Assembly (NCBI RefSeq): GCF_025506355.1
Contig: NZ_JANZYP010000069.1
Span: forward strand, 1-56,883
DNA length: 56,883 nt
Reading direction: 5' to 3'
Source of the DNA: Sphaerisporangium corydalis
GTDB taxonomy: Bacteria > Actinomycetota > Actinomycetes > Streptosporangiales > Streptosporangiaceae
A program made the position numbers and the translations under genes. Numbering within the stretch: position 1 is the stretch's first letter; every line of letters starts with the position of its first letter. The notes under the pieces were generated by a model. The model ran no database searches. It was given only the letters and a program-made list of their open reading frames with translations, and had not been told where the DNA came from. Shown here one piece after another: positions 34,157 to 44,619 of this stretch.

Positions 34157-36760
34157 CTAGCGGAGGGTGCCGTTGGTCATCCCCGCCGGCTCCTCGGGGA
34201 CGGCGATCAGCCCGAGCTCGGCCGGCGAGGACATGAGCGGGTGATCGGGCACCGCGCGGACGGTGTACCCGAACGCGCCGGTGCGGTCGAGCGGCACGAC
34301 GCCGGTGTAGGCCGCCTTGCCGTCGTCGCCCGTCGTGTCGGCCGAGAGCAGGACGTAGGACGGGCCGATCAGCTCGTCGTGCACCCCCACCTTGCCGTAC
34401 GCGGCCTGGACGCTCACGTCCTCGGGCGACAGCTCGCCGAGCGCGACCGTCGCGCGGATCTCCATCGCCGCGCCCAGCTCGGGGGTGTCCCCGATGCCCG
34501 ACGCCTCGATGTGCTCGACCCTGACGCCCGGCCACGCGCGGGTGAGCCGCAGCTTCCACGCCGCGAACTCGCGCGCCCTGCCGTGGTCGTCCTTGGACAG
34601 TTCGCGCGCCGACCCGGCCGCCGGGGTGTACAGGTCGACCACGTAGTCGCGCAGCATGCGCCCGGCCAGGACCTTCGGGCCGAGCGAGCTGAGCGTGTGC
34701 TTGACCATGTCGAGCCAGCGGCGGGGATGCGTGCCGTCCGCGCGGTCGTAGAACCGGTCGGCGACCTCGCGCTCGATCAGGTCGTACAGCGCCGCCGCCT
34801 CGATGTCGTCACGGCGGTCGGGGTCCTCGACGCCGTCGGCCGTCGGGACGGCCCAGCCGTTGTTCCCGTCGTACCACTCGTCCCACCAGCCGTCCCTGAT
34901 GGACAGGTTGAGCCCGCCGTTGAGCGCGGCCTTCATGCCGGAGGTGCCGCACGCCTCAAGGGGGCGCAGCGGGTTGTTCATCCACACGTCGCAGCCCTGG
35001 ACCAGGAGCTGCCCGAGGTTCATGTCGTAGTCGGGCAGGAAGACGATGCGGTGGCGCACGTCCTCGCCGTCGGCGAACTTGACGATCTGCTGGATCAGCC
35101 GCTTGCCGCCCTCGTCGGCGGGGTGGGCCTTGCCCGCGATCACGATCTGGACGGGCTTGTCCGGGTCGAGCAGCAGCTCCTTGAGCCGGGCGGGGTCCTT
35201 CAGCATGAGCGTGAGCCGCTTGTAGGACGGGACCCGCCGCGCGAAGCCGATCGTCAGCGCGTCGGGGTCGAGGGCCTCGTCGATCCAGCCCAGCTCCGCC
35301 GTCGAGGCCCCACGGGCCCGCCAGGAGGCCCTGAGCCGGTCACGGGCCGCGTCCACGAGCCGGCCGCGCAGTTTCCCTCGGATGGACCAGATGTCCTCGT
35401 CGGAGAGCTTCTGGACGCTCTCCCAGCCCTGGGCCCTCTCGATCAGCGTGGGGAGCTCCTGCCCGGCGAGCTCCATCACCTCGCGCGCGACCCACGTGGG
35501 CGCGTGCACGCCGTTGGTGATGGACCCGATCGGGACGTCGTCCAGGTCGAACCCCGGCCACAGGCCCTGGAACATGCCGCGGCTGACCTCGCCGTGCAGC
35601 TCCGAGACGCCGTTGACCCGCTGGGCCAGGCGCATGCCCATGACGGCCATGTTGAAGACCGCCGCGCCGGAGCCGGCCTCGGGCGAGCCCGGCTCGGCGC
35701 CGAGCGCGAGGATGCGCTCCACGGGGACGGTGGGCCAGGCGTTCTCGCCGCCGAACTGCCGTTCGATCATCTCGGCGGGGAACCGGTCGATGCCGGCGGG
35801 CACCGGGGTGTGGGTGGTGAAGACCGTGCCGGCCCTGACCGCCTCGATCGCCTCGTCGAAGGACAGCCGGTGCTCGGTGAGCTCACGGATGCGCTCCAGG
35901 CCGAGGAAGCCGGCGTGGCCCTCGTTGGTGTGGAAGACCTCGGGCTCGGGATGGCCGGTGATCCGGCAGTACGCGCGCAGCGCCCGCACCCCGCCGATGC
36001 CGAGCAGCAGCTCCTGCATGAGCCGGTGGTCGGTGCCGCCGCCGTACAGGCGGTCGGTGACGTCACGGGCGGCGTTGTCGTTCTCGGCGACGTCGGAGTC
36101 GAGCAGCAGCAGCGGGACCCGGCCCACCTGGGCCACCCAGATCTGCGCGTGCAGCGTGCGCCCGCCCGGGAGCGGGATGGCGACGCGCGCGGGCGTGCCG
36201 TCCTCCTCCTTGAGGTGGCTCAGGGGCAGGCCGCCGGGGTCGAGGCTCGGGTAGTGCTCCTGCTGCCAGCCCTCGGCCGACAGGGACTGGCTGAAGTAGC
36301 CGTGCCGGTAGAGCAGGCCCACGGCCAGGATCGGCACGGCGAGGTCGCTGGCGGCCTTCAGGTGGTCGCCCGCGAGGATGCCGAGGCCCCCGGAGTACTG
36401 CGGGAGGGCGGCGGCGATGCCGTACTCGGGCGAGAAGTAGCCGATGGCGGCCGGCGCCTCGGGGAGCGTCTGGTACCAGCGCGGGGCGGTCATGTACTCG
36501 CGCAGATCATCCGCGGCGTCGGCCAGCCTGCGCAGGAACCTGCGGTCACGGGCCAGTTCGGCGAGCCGGTCGGCCTCGACGGCCCCGAGCAACGCGACCG
36601 GGTCGTGACCTACCCGCTGCCAGGTGTCGGGATCCACCTCGGCGAACAGATCCATGGTCTCCGGGTGCCATGACCAGCGCAAATTTTGCACGAGCTCGCC
36701 CAGGGGAGCCAGCTCCACGGGAAGGACGGTACGGACGGTGAACCTACGGATTGCTCTCAC
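34157..36760 (-). CDS. glgP: alpha-glucan (glycogen/maltodextrin) phosphorylase
   Basis: An 867-residue GT35 phosphorylase releasing glucose-1-phosphate from alpha-1,4-glucan. N-terminal DUF3417-type segment (ELVQNLRWSWHPETMDLFAE), then FSPEYGIAAALPQYSGGLGI, LAGDHLKAASDLAVP, HTNEGHAGFL and the PLP region EACGTSGMKAALNGGLNLSI. GTG start at 36760. Length matches the actinobacterial type. It is divergent from glgE across a 436-base control region. Confidence 0.95.
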   Translation of the reverse strand: MRAIRRFTVRTVLPVELAPLGELVQNLRWSWHPETMDLFAEVDPDTWQRVGHDPVALLGAVEADRLAELARDRRFLRRLADAADDLREYMTAPRWYQTLPEAPAAIGYFSPEYGIAAALPQYSGGLGILAGDHLKAASDLAVPILAVGLLYRHGYFSQSLSAEGWQQEHYPSLDPGGLPLSHLKEEDGTPARVAIPLPGGRTLHAQIWVAQVGRVPLLLLDSDVAENDNAARDVTDRLYGGGTDHRLMQELLLGIGGVRALRAYCRITGHPEPEVFHTNEGHAGFLGLERIRELTEHRLSFDEAIEAVRAGTVFTTHTPVPAGIDRFPAEMIERQFGGENAWPTVPVERILALGAEPGSPEAGSGAAVFNMAVMGMRLAQRVNGVSELHGEVSRGMFQGLWPGFDLDDVPIGSITNGVHAPTWVAREVMELAGQELPTLIERAQGWESVQKLSDEDIWSIRGKLRGRLVDAARDRLRASWRARGASTAELGWIDEALDPDALTIGFARRVPSYKRLTLMLKDPARLKELLLDPDKPVQIVIAGKAHPADEGGKRLIQQIVKFADGEDVRHRIVFLPDYDMNLGQLLVQGCDVWMNNPLRPLEACGTSGMKAALNGGLNLSIRDGWWDEWYDGNNGWAVPTADGVEDPDRRDDIEAAALYDLIEREVADRFYDRADGTHPRRWLDMVKHTLSSLGPKVLAGRMLRDYVVDLYTPAAGSARELSKDDHGRAREFAAWKLRLTRAWPGVRVEHIEASGIGDTPELGAAMEIRATVALGELSPEDVSVQAAYGKVGVHDELIGPSYVLLSADTTGDDGKAAYTGVVPLDRTGAFGYTVRAVPDHPLMSSPAELGLIAVPEEPAGMTNGTLR

Positions 36761-37196
36761 GGGGCCAGACCCTAGTTACTCAGCGCCACGACGCGCGACC
36801 GAAACACTCTTGTGCGCCTTCCAGATCTTATGCGTTTCGCTCTCACCACTCCCAAACCCGCTCAAACCTCACGGAAGCGGACTCAGCACTGTGATCTTCA
36901 CTTGATCATGTACGGCGCCCCCCTCGTACGGCTACTGTCACGGACAAAAGCGTCCTGGTGTACCCCTAACTTCCCTCAAGCATGCTTGAAGAGGGACTAT
37001 GGGGGCAGTCCCATGTAAGAGCCACATCGACCCACCTCAGGACCCCCGGGGCCGACGACCGTCACTCCTGGGGGTGAAAGCTACGCGCCCGCCCATAGAC
37101 CGGCATACGGCCGGGAACCTACTTGGAAGCAAAGATCACTTCTTGCCCTCACAATTCCCGGCGGCGCCCGGTGCGTCGCCGCTACCTTGAGACGCG
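36761..37196. promoter_or_regulatory. divergent control region of glgP and glgE, with palindrome
   Basis: No gene. A perfect 14-base palindrome, TCAAGCATGCTTGA, lies at 36976-36989, about 210 bases before glgE, flanked by CCC and GGG that extend the symmetry after a mismatch. The surrounding 36900-37000 is AT-richer and should contain promoters. A LacI- or MarR-type sugar regulator site is possible; the regulator is not in the window. Confidence 0.55.
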
Positions 37197-39224
37197 ATGA
37201 TCGGACGAATCCCAATACAGGACATTTCCCCTGTTGTCGAGTGTGGGCGATGGCCCGCGAAGGCAGTGGCGGGTGAGACCTTCGAGATCGGCGCCACGGT
37301 GTTCCGCGAGGGACACGACGCGGTGGCCGCCGGGGTGGTGCTGACCGACCCGGCGGGCAAGCGCCGGAGGCTGGCTCTCATGAGCGAGACGACCCCCGGC
37401 ACCGACCGGTGGTCACTTGAGGTCACGCTGCCCGCCGAGGGCACCTGGCACTTCCGTGTCGAGGCCTGGAGCGACCCCGTCGGCACCTGGCTGCACGACG
37501 CGGGGATCAAGATCCCGCGCGGCATCGACACCGACCTCATGTGCGAGGAGGGCGCGCGCGTCTTCGAGCGCGCCGCGCGGGCGGTGCGCCCGGCGGGCTG
37601 CGAGGGCTGCGGGCACCGCGCCGCGCTGCAGGAGGTGGCCGAGCGGCTGCGGGACGAGGACATCGACCCCCGGGCGCGGCTGGCCGTGGCCCAGCTTCCG
37701 GACGTGGCCGCGACGCTGGCCGTGCACCCGCTGCGCGACCTGGTGACGCGGGGCCCGCGCTTCCGGCTGCGGGTCGACCGGCGGCGGGCGCTGTTCGGGT
37801 CCTGGTATGAGTTCTTCCCCCGGTCCGAGGGCGCGGTCGTCGAGGCCGACACCATCCCCAAGTCCGGAAATTTCAAGACTGCGGCCGAGCGGTTGCCGGC
37901 GGTCGCCGGCATGGGCTTCGACGTCGTCTACCTGCCCCCGATCCACCCGATCGGCGAGACGTTCCGCAAGGGCCGCAACAACACCCTGCACCCCGAGCCG
38001 TACGACCCCGGTTCCCCCTGGGCCATCGGCTCCGAGGACGGCGGGCACGACGCGATCCACCCCGACCTCGGGACCTTCGAGGACTTCGACGCCTTCGTCC
38101 ACAAGGCCCGCGAGCTCGGCCTGGAGATCGCCCTCGACCTGGCCCTGCAGTGCTCCCCCGACCACCCGTGGGTCAAGGACCACCCGGAGTGGTTCTCGAT
38201 CCGGGCCGACGGCTCGATCGCCTACGCCGAGAACCCCCCGAAGAAGTACCAGGACATCTACCCCCTGAACTTCGACCGGGACCCGAAGGGGATCTACGCC
38301 GAGGTCAGGCGGGTCGTCCGGCACTGGATGGCGCACGGCGTCCGCATCTTCCGGGTGGACAACCCGCACACCAAGCCCGTGGCGTTCTGGGAGAAGCTGC
38401 TGGCCGACATCCACGCCACCGACCCGGACGTGCTGTTCCTGTCGGAGGCGTTCACCCGGCCGCCGATGCTCCGCGGCCTGGCCAAGGTCGGCTTCGACCA
38501 GTCGTACACGTACTTCACCTGGAAGACCTCCAAGGCCGATCTCGAGGGCTACCTGAGCGAGCTCTCCCACGAGACCGGGCACTACGTGCGACCCAATTTC
38601 TTCGTCAACACTCCGGACATCCTTCACGAGTATCTGCAGAACGGCGGCATTCCGGCGTTCAAGATACGCGCGGTCCTGGCGGCGCTGGCGTCACCCACAT
38701 GGGGGGTCTACGCGGGTTACGAGCTCGCGGAGAACACCTCCGTGCGACCGGGCAGCGAGGAATATCTCCACAGCGAGAAATTCGAGCTCAGGCCTCGCGA
38801 CTGGGCCGCCGCGGAACGCGACGGCCGGAGCCTGGCGCCTTTCATCACCCTCCTCAATTTGTTCCGAAGAGCACACCCTGCGGTACAGGAACTGCGTAAC
38901 CTACGTTTCCACAGCGTCGACCACCCGGACATGCTCTGCTTCTCCAAGCGGCTGCCCGGCGCCTACGACCCGTCCACACGACGGCACGGCCTAGGCGACG
39001 TGGTTCTGGTCGTCGTCAATCTCGATCCACACAACACCCACGAGTCGACGGTCCGGCTGGACATGCCCGGCCTCGGTCTCGACTGGGGCGCCGAATTCGT
39101 CGTGGACGATGAGCTCTCGGGCGATTCGTTCCACTGGCGGCAGGCCAACTACGTACGCCTAGATCCGCACATCAATCCAGCACACGTCCTCACACTGCGA
39201 GCGGTTCCGGCCGGCCAGCCGTAG
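37197..39224 (+). CDS. glgE: alpha-1,4-glucan:maltose-1-phosphate maltosyltransferase
   Basis: A 675-residue GH13_3 enzyme adding maltosyl units from maltose-1-phosphate to alpha-glucan. Nucleophile D388 in [17 protein letters not shown] and general acid E417 in [11 protein letters not shown] keep the 29-residue spacing of Streptomyces GlgE. Typical segments: N-terminal beta domain, [26 protein letters not shown]. Maltose-1-phosphate comes from TreS and Mak encoded next on the same strand; GlgB further down branches the product. ATG at 37197 matches the family start. Confidence 0.97.
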   Translation: MIGRIPIQDISPVVECGRWPAKAVAGETFEIGATVFREGHDAVAAGVVLTDPAGKRRRLALMSETTPGTDRWSLEVTLPAEGTWHFRVEAWSDPVGTWLHDAGIKIPRGIDTDLMCEEGARVFERAARAVRPAGCEGCGHRAALQEVAERLRDEDIDPRARLAVAQLPDVAATLAVHPLRDLVTRGPRFRLRVDRRRALFGSWYEFFPRSEGAVVEADTIPKSGNFKTAAERLPAVAGMGFDVVYLPPIHPIGETFRKGRNNTLHPEPYDPGSPWAIGSEDGGHDAIHPDLGTFEDFDAFVHKARELGLEIALDLALQCSPDHPWVKDHPEWFSIRADGSIAYAENPPKKYQDIYPLNFDRDPKGIYAEVRRVVRHWMAHGVRIFRVDNPHTKPVAFWEKLLADIHATDPDVLFLSEAFTRPPMLRGLAKVGFDQSYTYFTWKTSKADLEGYLSELSHETGHYVRPNFFVNTPDILHEYLQNGGIPAFKIRAVLAALASPTWGVYAGYELAENTSVRPGSEEYLHSEKFELRPRDWAAAERDGRSLAPFITLLNLFRRAHPAVQELRNLRFHSVDHPDMLCFSKRLPGAYDPSTRRHGLGDVVLVVVNLDPHNTHESTVRLDMPGLGLDWGAEFVVDDELSGDSFHWRQANYVRLDPHINPAHVLTLRAVPAGQP

Positions 39225-39277
39225 GCATTGGCGGCGACGGCGGAACAGCGAGCATCAGCACAGCGGGGAGTCCACAG

Positions 39278-40986
<1,709 letters not shown>

Positions 40987-40990
<4 letters not shown>

Positions 40991-42417
40991 GACATACTCT
41001 CGAAGAGCTGCTTGCCGGCTGGATCACCCATCAGCGGTGGTTCGCCGGCAAGGGCCGCGCGATAGCCGAGCTGGCCATCGAGGCCGGCACCCCGCTACCC
41101 CTTCGTGGTCCTGCAGAATCCCTCCACAGCGATGTGGCGGGTTCCTCCAGGACCACGGACGACACGGTGAGGCCGCCCGCCTCGGACGACGTGTCCGTTC
41201 GCCACCTCGTCATCACCGTGCGGCAGGAGTCCCAGACCGACCGCTACCAGCTCCTGGTGGGCTTCCGCCCCCGGCTGCCCCAGCGGCTGAGGCACGTCGC
41301 GATCGGCGAGACCGAGGACGGGTTCGCCTACGACGCCGTCCACGACGCCGAGGTCACCGGCATCCTGCTCTCGTCCATCGCCGACGGCGCCGACCTCGGC
41401 GGCCTGCGCTTCCGCCACATGCCGGGCGCCGAGATCGACACCTCGCCGAGGAGCCTCGTGCTCGGCGGCGAGCAGTCCAACACCTCCCTGGTGTTCGGCG
41501 ACGCCTACATCTGCAAGATGTTCCGCAAGCTGGTCCCCGGGGTGAACCCCGAGCTGGAGGTCGTGTCGGCGCTCGCCGAACGCGGCTCCCCCAACATCGC
41601 CCGGCCGTACGGGTGGATCGAGGCCGACGTCGCCGGGGAGAACACCACGCTCGCGTTCGCCCAGGAGTTCCTGCCCACCGCCAGCGACGGCTGGGCCCTC
41701 GCGCTCACCAGCGTCCGCGACCTGTACGGGTCGCCGCAGGGCACCGCCGCCGCCGACGTCGGGGGCGACTTCGCCTCGGAGTCCCACCGCCTCGGCATGG
41801 CCACCGCCCACCTCCACCAGCAGCTCGCCACGGCCTTCCCCACCGGCACGGTGGAACCGCCCGACATCAAGCGGATGGCCGAGGGGTTCCGGCGCCGGCT
41901 GGAGGCGGCCATCGAGGAGGTGCCGGAACTGGCCGGCCACGCCGAGGCGGCCCACGAGGCGTTCGACCGGCTGGCCGACGTCGACCGGCCGATCACCGTC
42001 CAGCGGGTCCACGGCGACTACCACCTCGGCCAGGTCATGCGCACCTTCAGCGAGTGGATCGTCCTGGACTTCGAGGGCGAGCCCGGCCAGCCGCTCAGCG
42101 AGCGCCGCGCCCTGGACACGCCGGTCAGGGACGTGGCCGGGATGCTCAGATCCTTCGACTACGCGGCACGCCACCTGCTGTCCGACCATCCGGACGCCAA
42201 GTCCCTGGAACCGAGGGCGGCCGAGTGGGCCGGCCGCAACCGCGCGGCCTTCATCGAGGGGTACTCGGCGGGCGGCGGGCACATCCGCGGCGACGACGCC
42301 GTGCTGCTGCGGGCGCTGGAGCTCAGCAAGGCCGCCTACGAAGTGATCTACGAGGCGCGCAACCGTCCCACCTGGCTCCCCATCCCCCTGGCGGCCTTCA
42401 CCCTCGACGACCGGTAG
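40987..42417 (+). CDS. mak: maltokinase
   Basis: A 476-residue Pep2/Mak-type kinase phosphorylating maltose at C1 for GlgE. N-terminal cap domain ([20 protein letters not shown]), catalytic base D344 in HGDYHLGQV and metal-binding D361 in LDFEGEP, resembling aminoglycoside phosphotransferase folds. GTG start overlaps the treS stop (GTGA), with GAGGAG upstream. Confidence 0.94.
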
Positions 42418-42491
42418 GCCTGTTCCGCGTTCGGCCGCGCTTGGGTACGATCCGTATCTGAGCGCGGACGTAGCGTGAGGACGGTGGGTCG

Positions 42492-43028
42492 ATGCGGCGG
42501 TGGCGGCTCGTGGTCGCGCTCGCGGGCGCGTGCACTGTTGCCGTGATCCTGGGCGTCTGGCTGGTGGCGGCCCCGGCGGGGCCTGGCCGGGAAGCCCCGG
42601 AGCCGGAACGCCTGGCGGCCCGCGCCGGGACGCCCGCCGACGCGACGCGCGTGCCGACCGGCGGATCCCGCGTGCCGTCCGGTGGGTTCCGGGTGCCGCC
42701 TCCTCCGGCCGACCTCGCCGCCGACCCCGGATGGGACCCGCGCGAGCAGCCGCCGCCCTCGCCCGAGGAGGAGGCGTACGCGACCGCGCTGGTGCTCGCC
42801 GAGCCGTGGCTCGGCCGTTGGGTGCGGGACGCCTACGCGCGGGTGACCGGCAGGTCGCTTTCGTCCCCCGGCCTGCTGCGGGTGCGCAGCCTGATCTTCC
42901 GGCGGCACGGCTGCCAGGCCCACCGGTGCCTGCAACTGTTCATCTGGCTCCCCGACCGGTCCCCGATCGACGTCGGGCGCATCGTGGTCGACCTGTCCGC
43001 CCGGAACGTTCGCACGCTGACGTGGTGA
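42492..43028 (+). CDS. single-pass membrane or secreted protein, unknown function
   Basis: A 178-residue protein with an N-terminal hydrophobic segment (LVVALAGACTVAVILGVWLV) after RRWR, a Pro/Gly/Arg-rich linker (about 35-80) and a C-terminal domain with two Cys (RRHGCQAHRCLQLFIWLP) that may form a disulfide. No family recognised. First of four small genes between mak and glgB. Confidence 0.65.
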   Translation: MRRWRLVVALAGACTVAVILGVWLVAAPAGPGREAPEPERLAARAGTPADATRVPTGGSRVPSGGFRVPPPPADLAADPGWDPREQPPPSPEEEAYATALVLAEPWLGRWVRDAYARVTGRSLSSPGLLRVRSLIFRRHGCQAHRCLQLFIWLPDRSPIDVGRIVVDLSARNVRTLTW

Positions 43029-43095
43029 CCCGGCACCGAGAGTGAGCTTCCTCCTTACCCTGGCGCCCCATGGGCATCGGGCGTATATTGCCGCC

Positions 43096-43401
43096 ATGAT
43101 CTTGGGCCAAGGCACGGCCGCCGACGGCATGGTGCGGGTCACGGTCAGCCTCGATGCGACGGCGGATGACATCGAGCTCGATCCTCGCGTGATGCGCATG
43201 CCCTCCGGCGTCCTCGCCGAGCACCTGCGCGACGCGATGCGGGCCGCCCGCCGGCAACTGTTCGACCGGCTCGCCGAGGACCACGAGACCTCCGGGTACG
43301 ACCTGGAGAAGCACTTGGACGAGATGCACACCGGTTACATGCGCCAGATGGACGGCTACCGGCGCATCATCGACGACATCAACCGGCGACTGGGGAGCTG
43401 A
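43096..43401 (+). CDS. YbaB/EbfC-like small protein
   Basis: A 101-residue protein: VRVTVSLDATADDIELDPRV, then a long helix pair (LAEHLRDAMRAARRQLFDRL, YMRQMDGYRRIIDDI). The layout resembles YbaB-like proteins that accompany WXG100/ESX-type genes in actinobacteria. ATG at 43096 chosen over an upstream start because that extension lacks family features. It precedes the next gene by 5 bases. Confidence 0.65.
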   Translation: MILGQGTAADGMVRVTVSLDATADDIELDPRVMRMPSGVLAEHLRDAMRAARRQLFDRLAEDHETSGYDLEKHLDEMHTGYMRQMDGYRRIIDDINRRLGS

Positions 43402-43406
43402 TTCGG

Positions 43407-43772
43407 ATGATCGTTGATCCGGCCTCACTTGAGGGGGCCGCGCGGGCCATCGAACGCGGCGGCGACGAGCGCGGGCTGATCGACGGCATGGGCTCGGGAA
43501 GCGTCTACGCCGACGCCTGGTCCAAGGTCCGCTCCGACGATTTCAAGGACGGCTTCACCCCCGAAATGCCCGAGCTCTTCGACCACGCCATCACCGAGGA
43601 CATCTCCAAGGTGTTCACCGCGGCGATGCGGGACGGCCTGGACCTCGATCACCGGCTCAACAGCATGAGGTACGAGACGGCCCGCGGCCTGCGGACGATC
43701 GTGACGAGAATCCAGAAGGCCAATGACGACATAAAGATCGACATCTTCGGGGTCTTCCGCGTACCGAAGTGA
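43407..43772 (+). CDS. WXG100/ESX-like small helical protein
   Basis: A 121-residue helical protein (MIVDPASLEGAARAIERGG, VFTAAMRDGLDLDHRL, RIQKANDDIKIDIFG). Length and pattern are like EspC/WXG100-related partners, though no strict WXG motif is present (SVYADAW is closest). It starts 5 bases after the YbaB-like gene, suggesting co-expression. Confidence 0.55.
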   Translation: MIVDPASLEGAARAIERGGDERGLIDGMGSGSVYADAWSKVRSDDFKDGFTPEMPELFDHAITEDISKVFTAAMRDGLDLDHRLNSMRYETARGLRTIVTRIQKANDDIKIDIFGVFRVPK

Positions 43773-43865
43773 CGCGCAGCCGCGTGACACGCACCAGCCT
43801 CCGCTCCGCCCGGTGACCGGCGGGCACACCAGCACCACCTGACGACGTGAAGAGGTCACGATCTC

Positions 43866-44471
43866 GTGTCGGACTACAAGTACGAACTGCCGCTCACCCT
43901 GCCCGAGGAGCTCTACGACACCGCGAGGAAGGTCGCGTTCAAGTGGCCTGACTGCAACGAGTCCATGTTCGGCCTGTACGCCGAGAAGTGGCTGTCGTTC
44001 GCCAAGGGGTGCACCGACGTCCACGAGCTCCCCGAGTCGCAGATCACCACGGCGGAGGAGAAGAACGAGGGCGCGTTCATCGACGCCTTCGCCGACTTCT
44101 GGGACTTCCGGGCGGTGGCGCACGCCAAGACGAGCTCCAACGCCTGCCTGCGCATCGCGGGCATGCTGTCGTACGCCGGCGTGCTCCTGCTGAGCGAGAA
44201 GAAGGTCGCCCTGGAGTCGCTGAAGGAGCTGCACGACTTCCTCGACCGGTACACCTGGGCGTGGGTGCCCTTCTCCGACTTCGGGGAGAAGGCGGAGAAG
44301 CAGAACAACGAGAAGATCGACTCGGTCCGCGCGTACCTCGCCGAACTCTCGGACCACGTCCACCAGGAGCTCGGATACATCAGCCGGGCGATCGGCGAGT
44401 CACAGCAGGTGCTGGGCCAGACGGCGGCCCAGGTCAAGATCGACACGGACAAGATCACGAAGTCCCTGTAG
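43866..44471 (+). CDS. helical protein, possible type VII-associated substrate
   Basis: A 201-residue acidic, mostly helical protein (ESMFGLYAEKWLSFAKGCTD, SYAGVLLLSEKKVALESLKE, LGYISRAIGESQQVLGQTAA). No signal peptide or membrane helix except a weak MLSYAGVLLL. Context and helical bundle character suggest a WXG/LXG-type secreted or chaperone-like protein, but no toxin domain follows. GTG start. Confidence 0.55.
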   Translation: MSDYKYELPLTLPEELYDTARKVAFKWPDCNESMFGLYAEKWLSFAKGCTDVHELPESQITTAEEKNEGAFIDAFADFWDFRAVAHAKTSSNACLRIAGMLSYAGVLLLSEKKVALESLKELHDFLDRYTWAWVPFSDFGEKAEKQNNEKIDSVRAYLAELSDHVHQELGYISRAIGESQQVLGQTAAQVKIDTDKITKSL

Positions 44472-44480
44472 AGCGCGCGA

Positions 44481-44514
44481 CACGGCCCCGCGGAGCCTCC
44501 AGACGGGCGCCGTG
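44481..44514 (+). terminator. terminator after the small-gene cluster
   Basis: CACGGCCCCG pairs with CGGG-C-GCCGTG (one bulged base), 10 bp in all, starting 9 bases after the stop at 44471. Separates the small genes from glgB, which must have its own promoter in 44515-44619. Confidence 0.65.
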
Positions 44515-44619
44515 CCGGTGAAATACGCCATCTTGGTGTGATCCGGGCAACATCATGGGTTGGCGCCGTCATCTGGGGCAGGGTTTAGTTCAGTAGAGCA
44601 ATGACGGTGCCGAGGAGCG

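Noticed and set aside
33905-36673. 922-codon plus-strand frame, and similar long frames at 17104-19125, 23254-24927, 25272-26744 and 32098-34098
   Set aside because: All lie opposite well-supported genes and show no recognisable motif.
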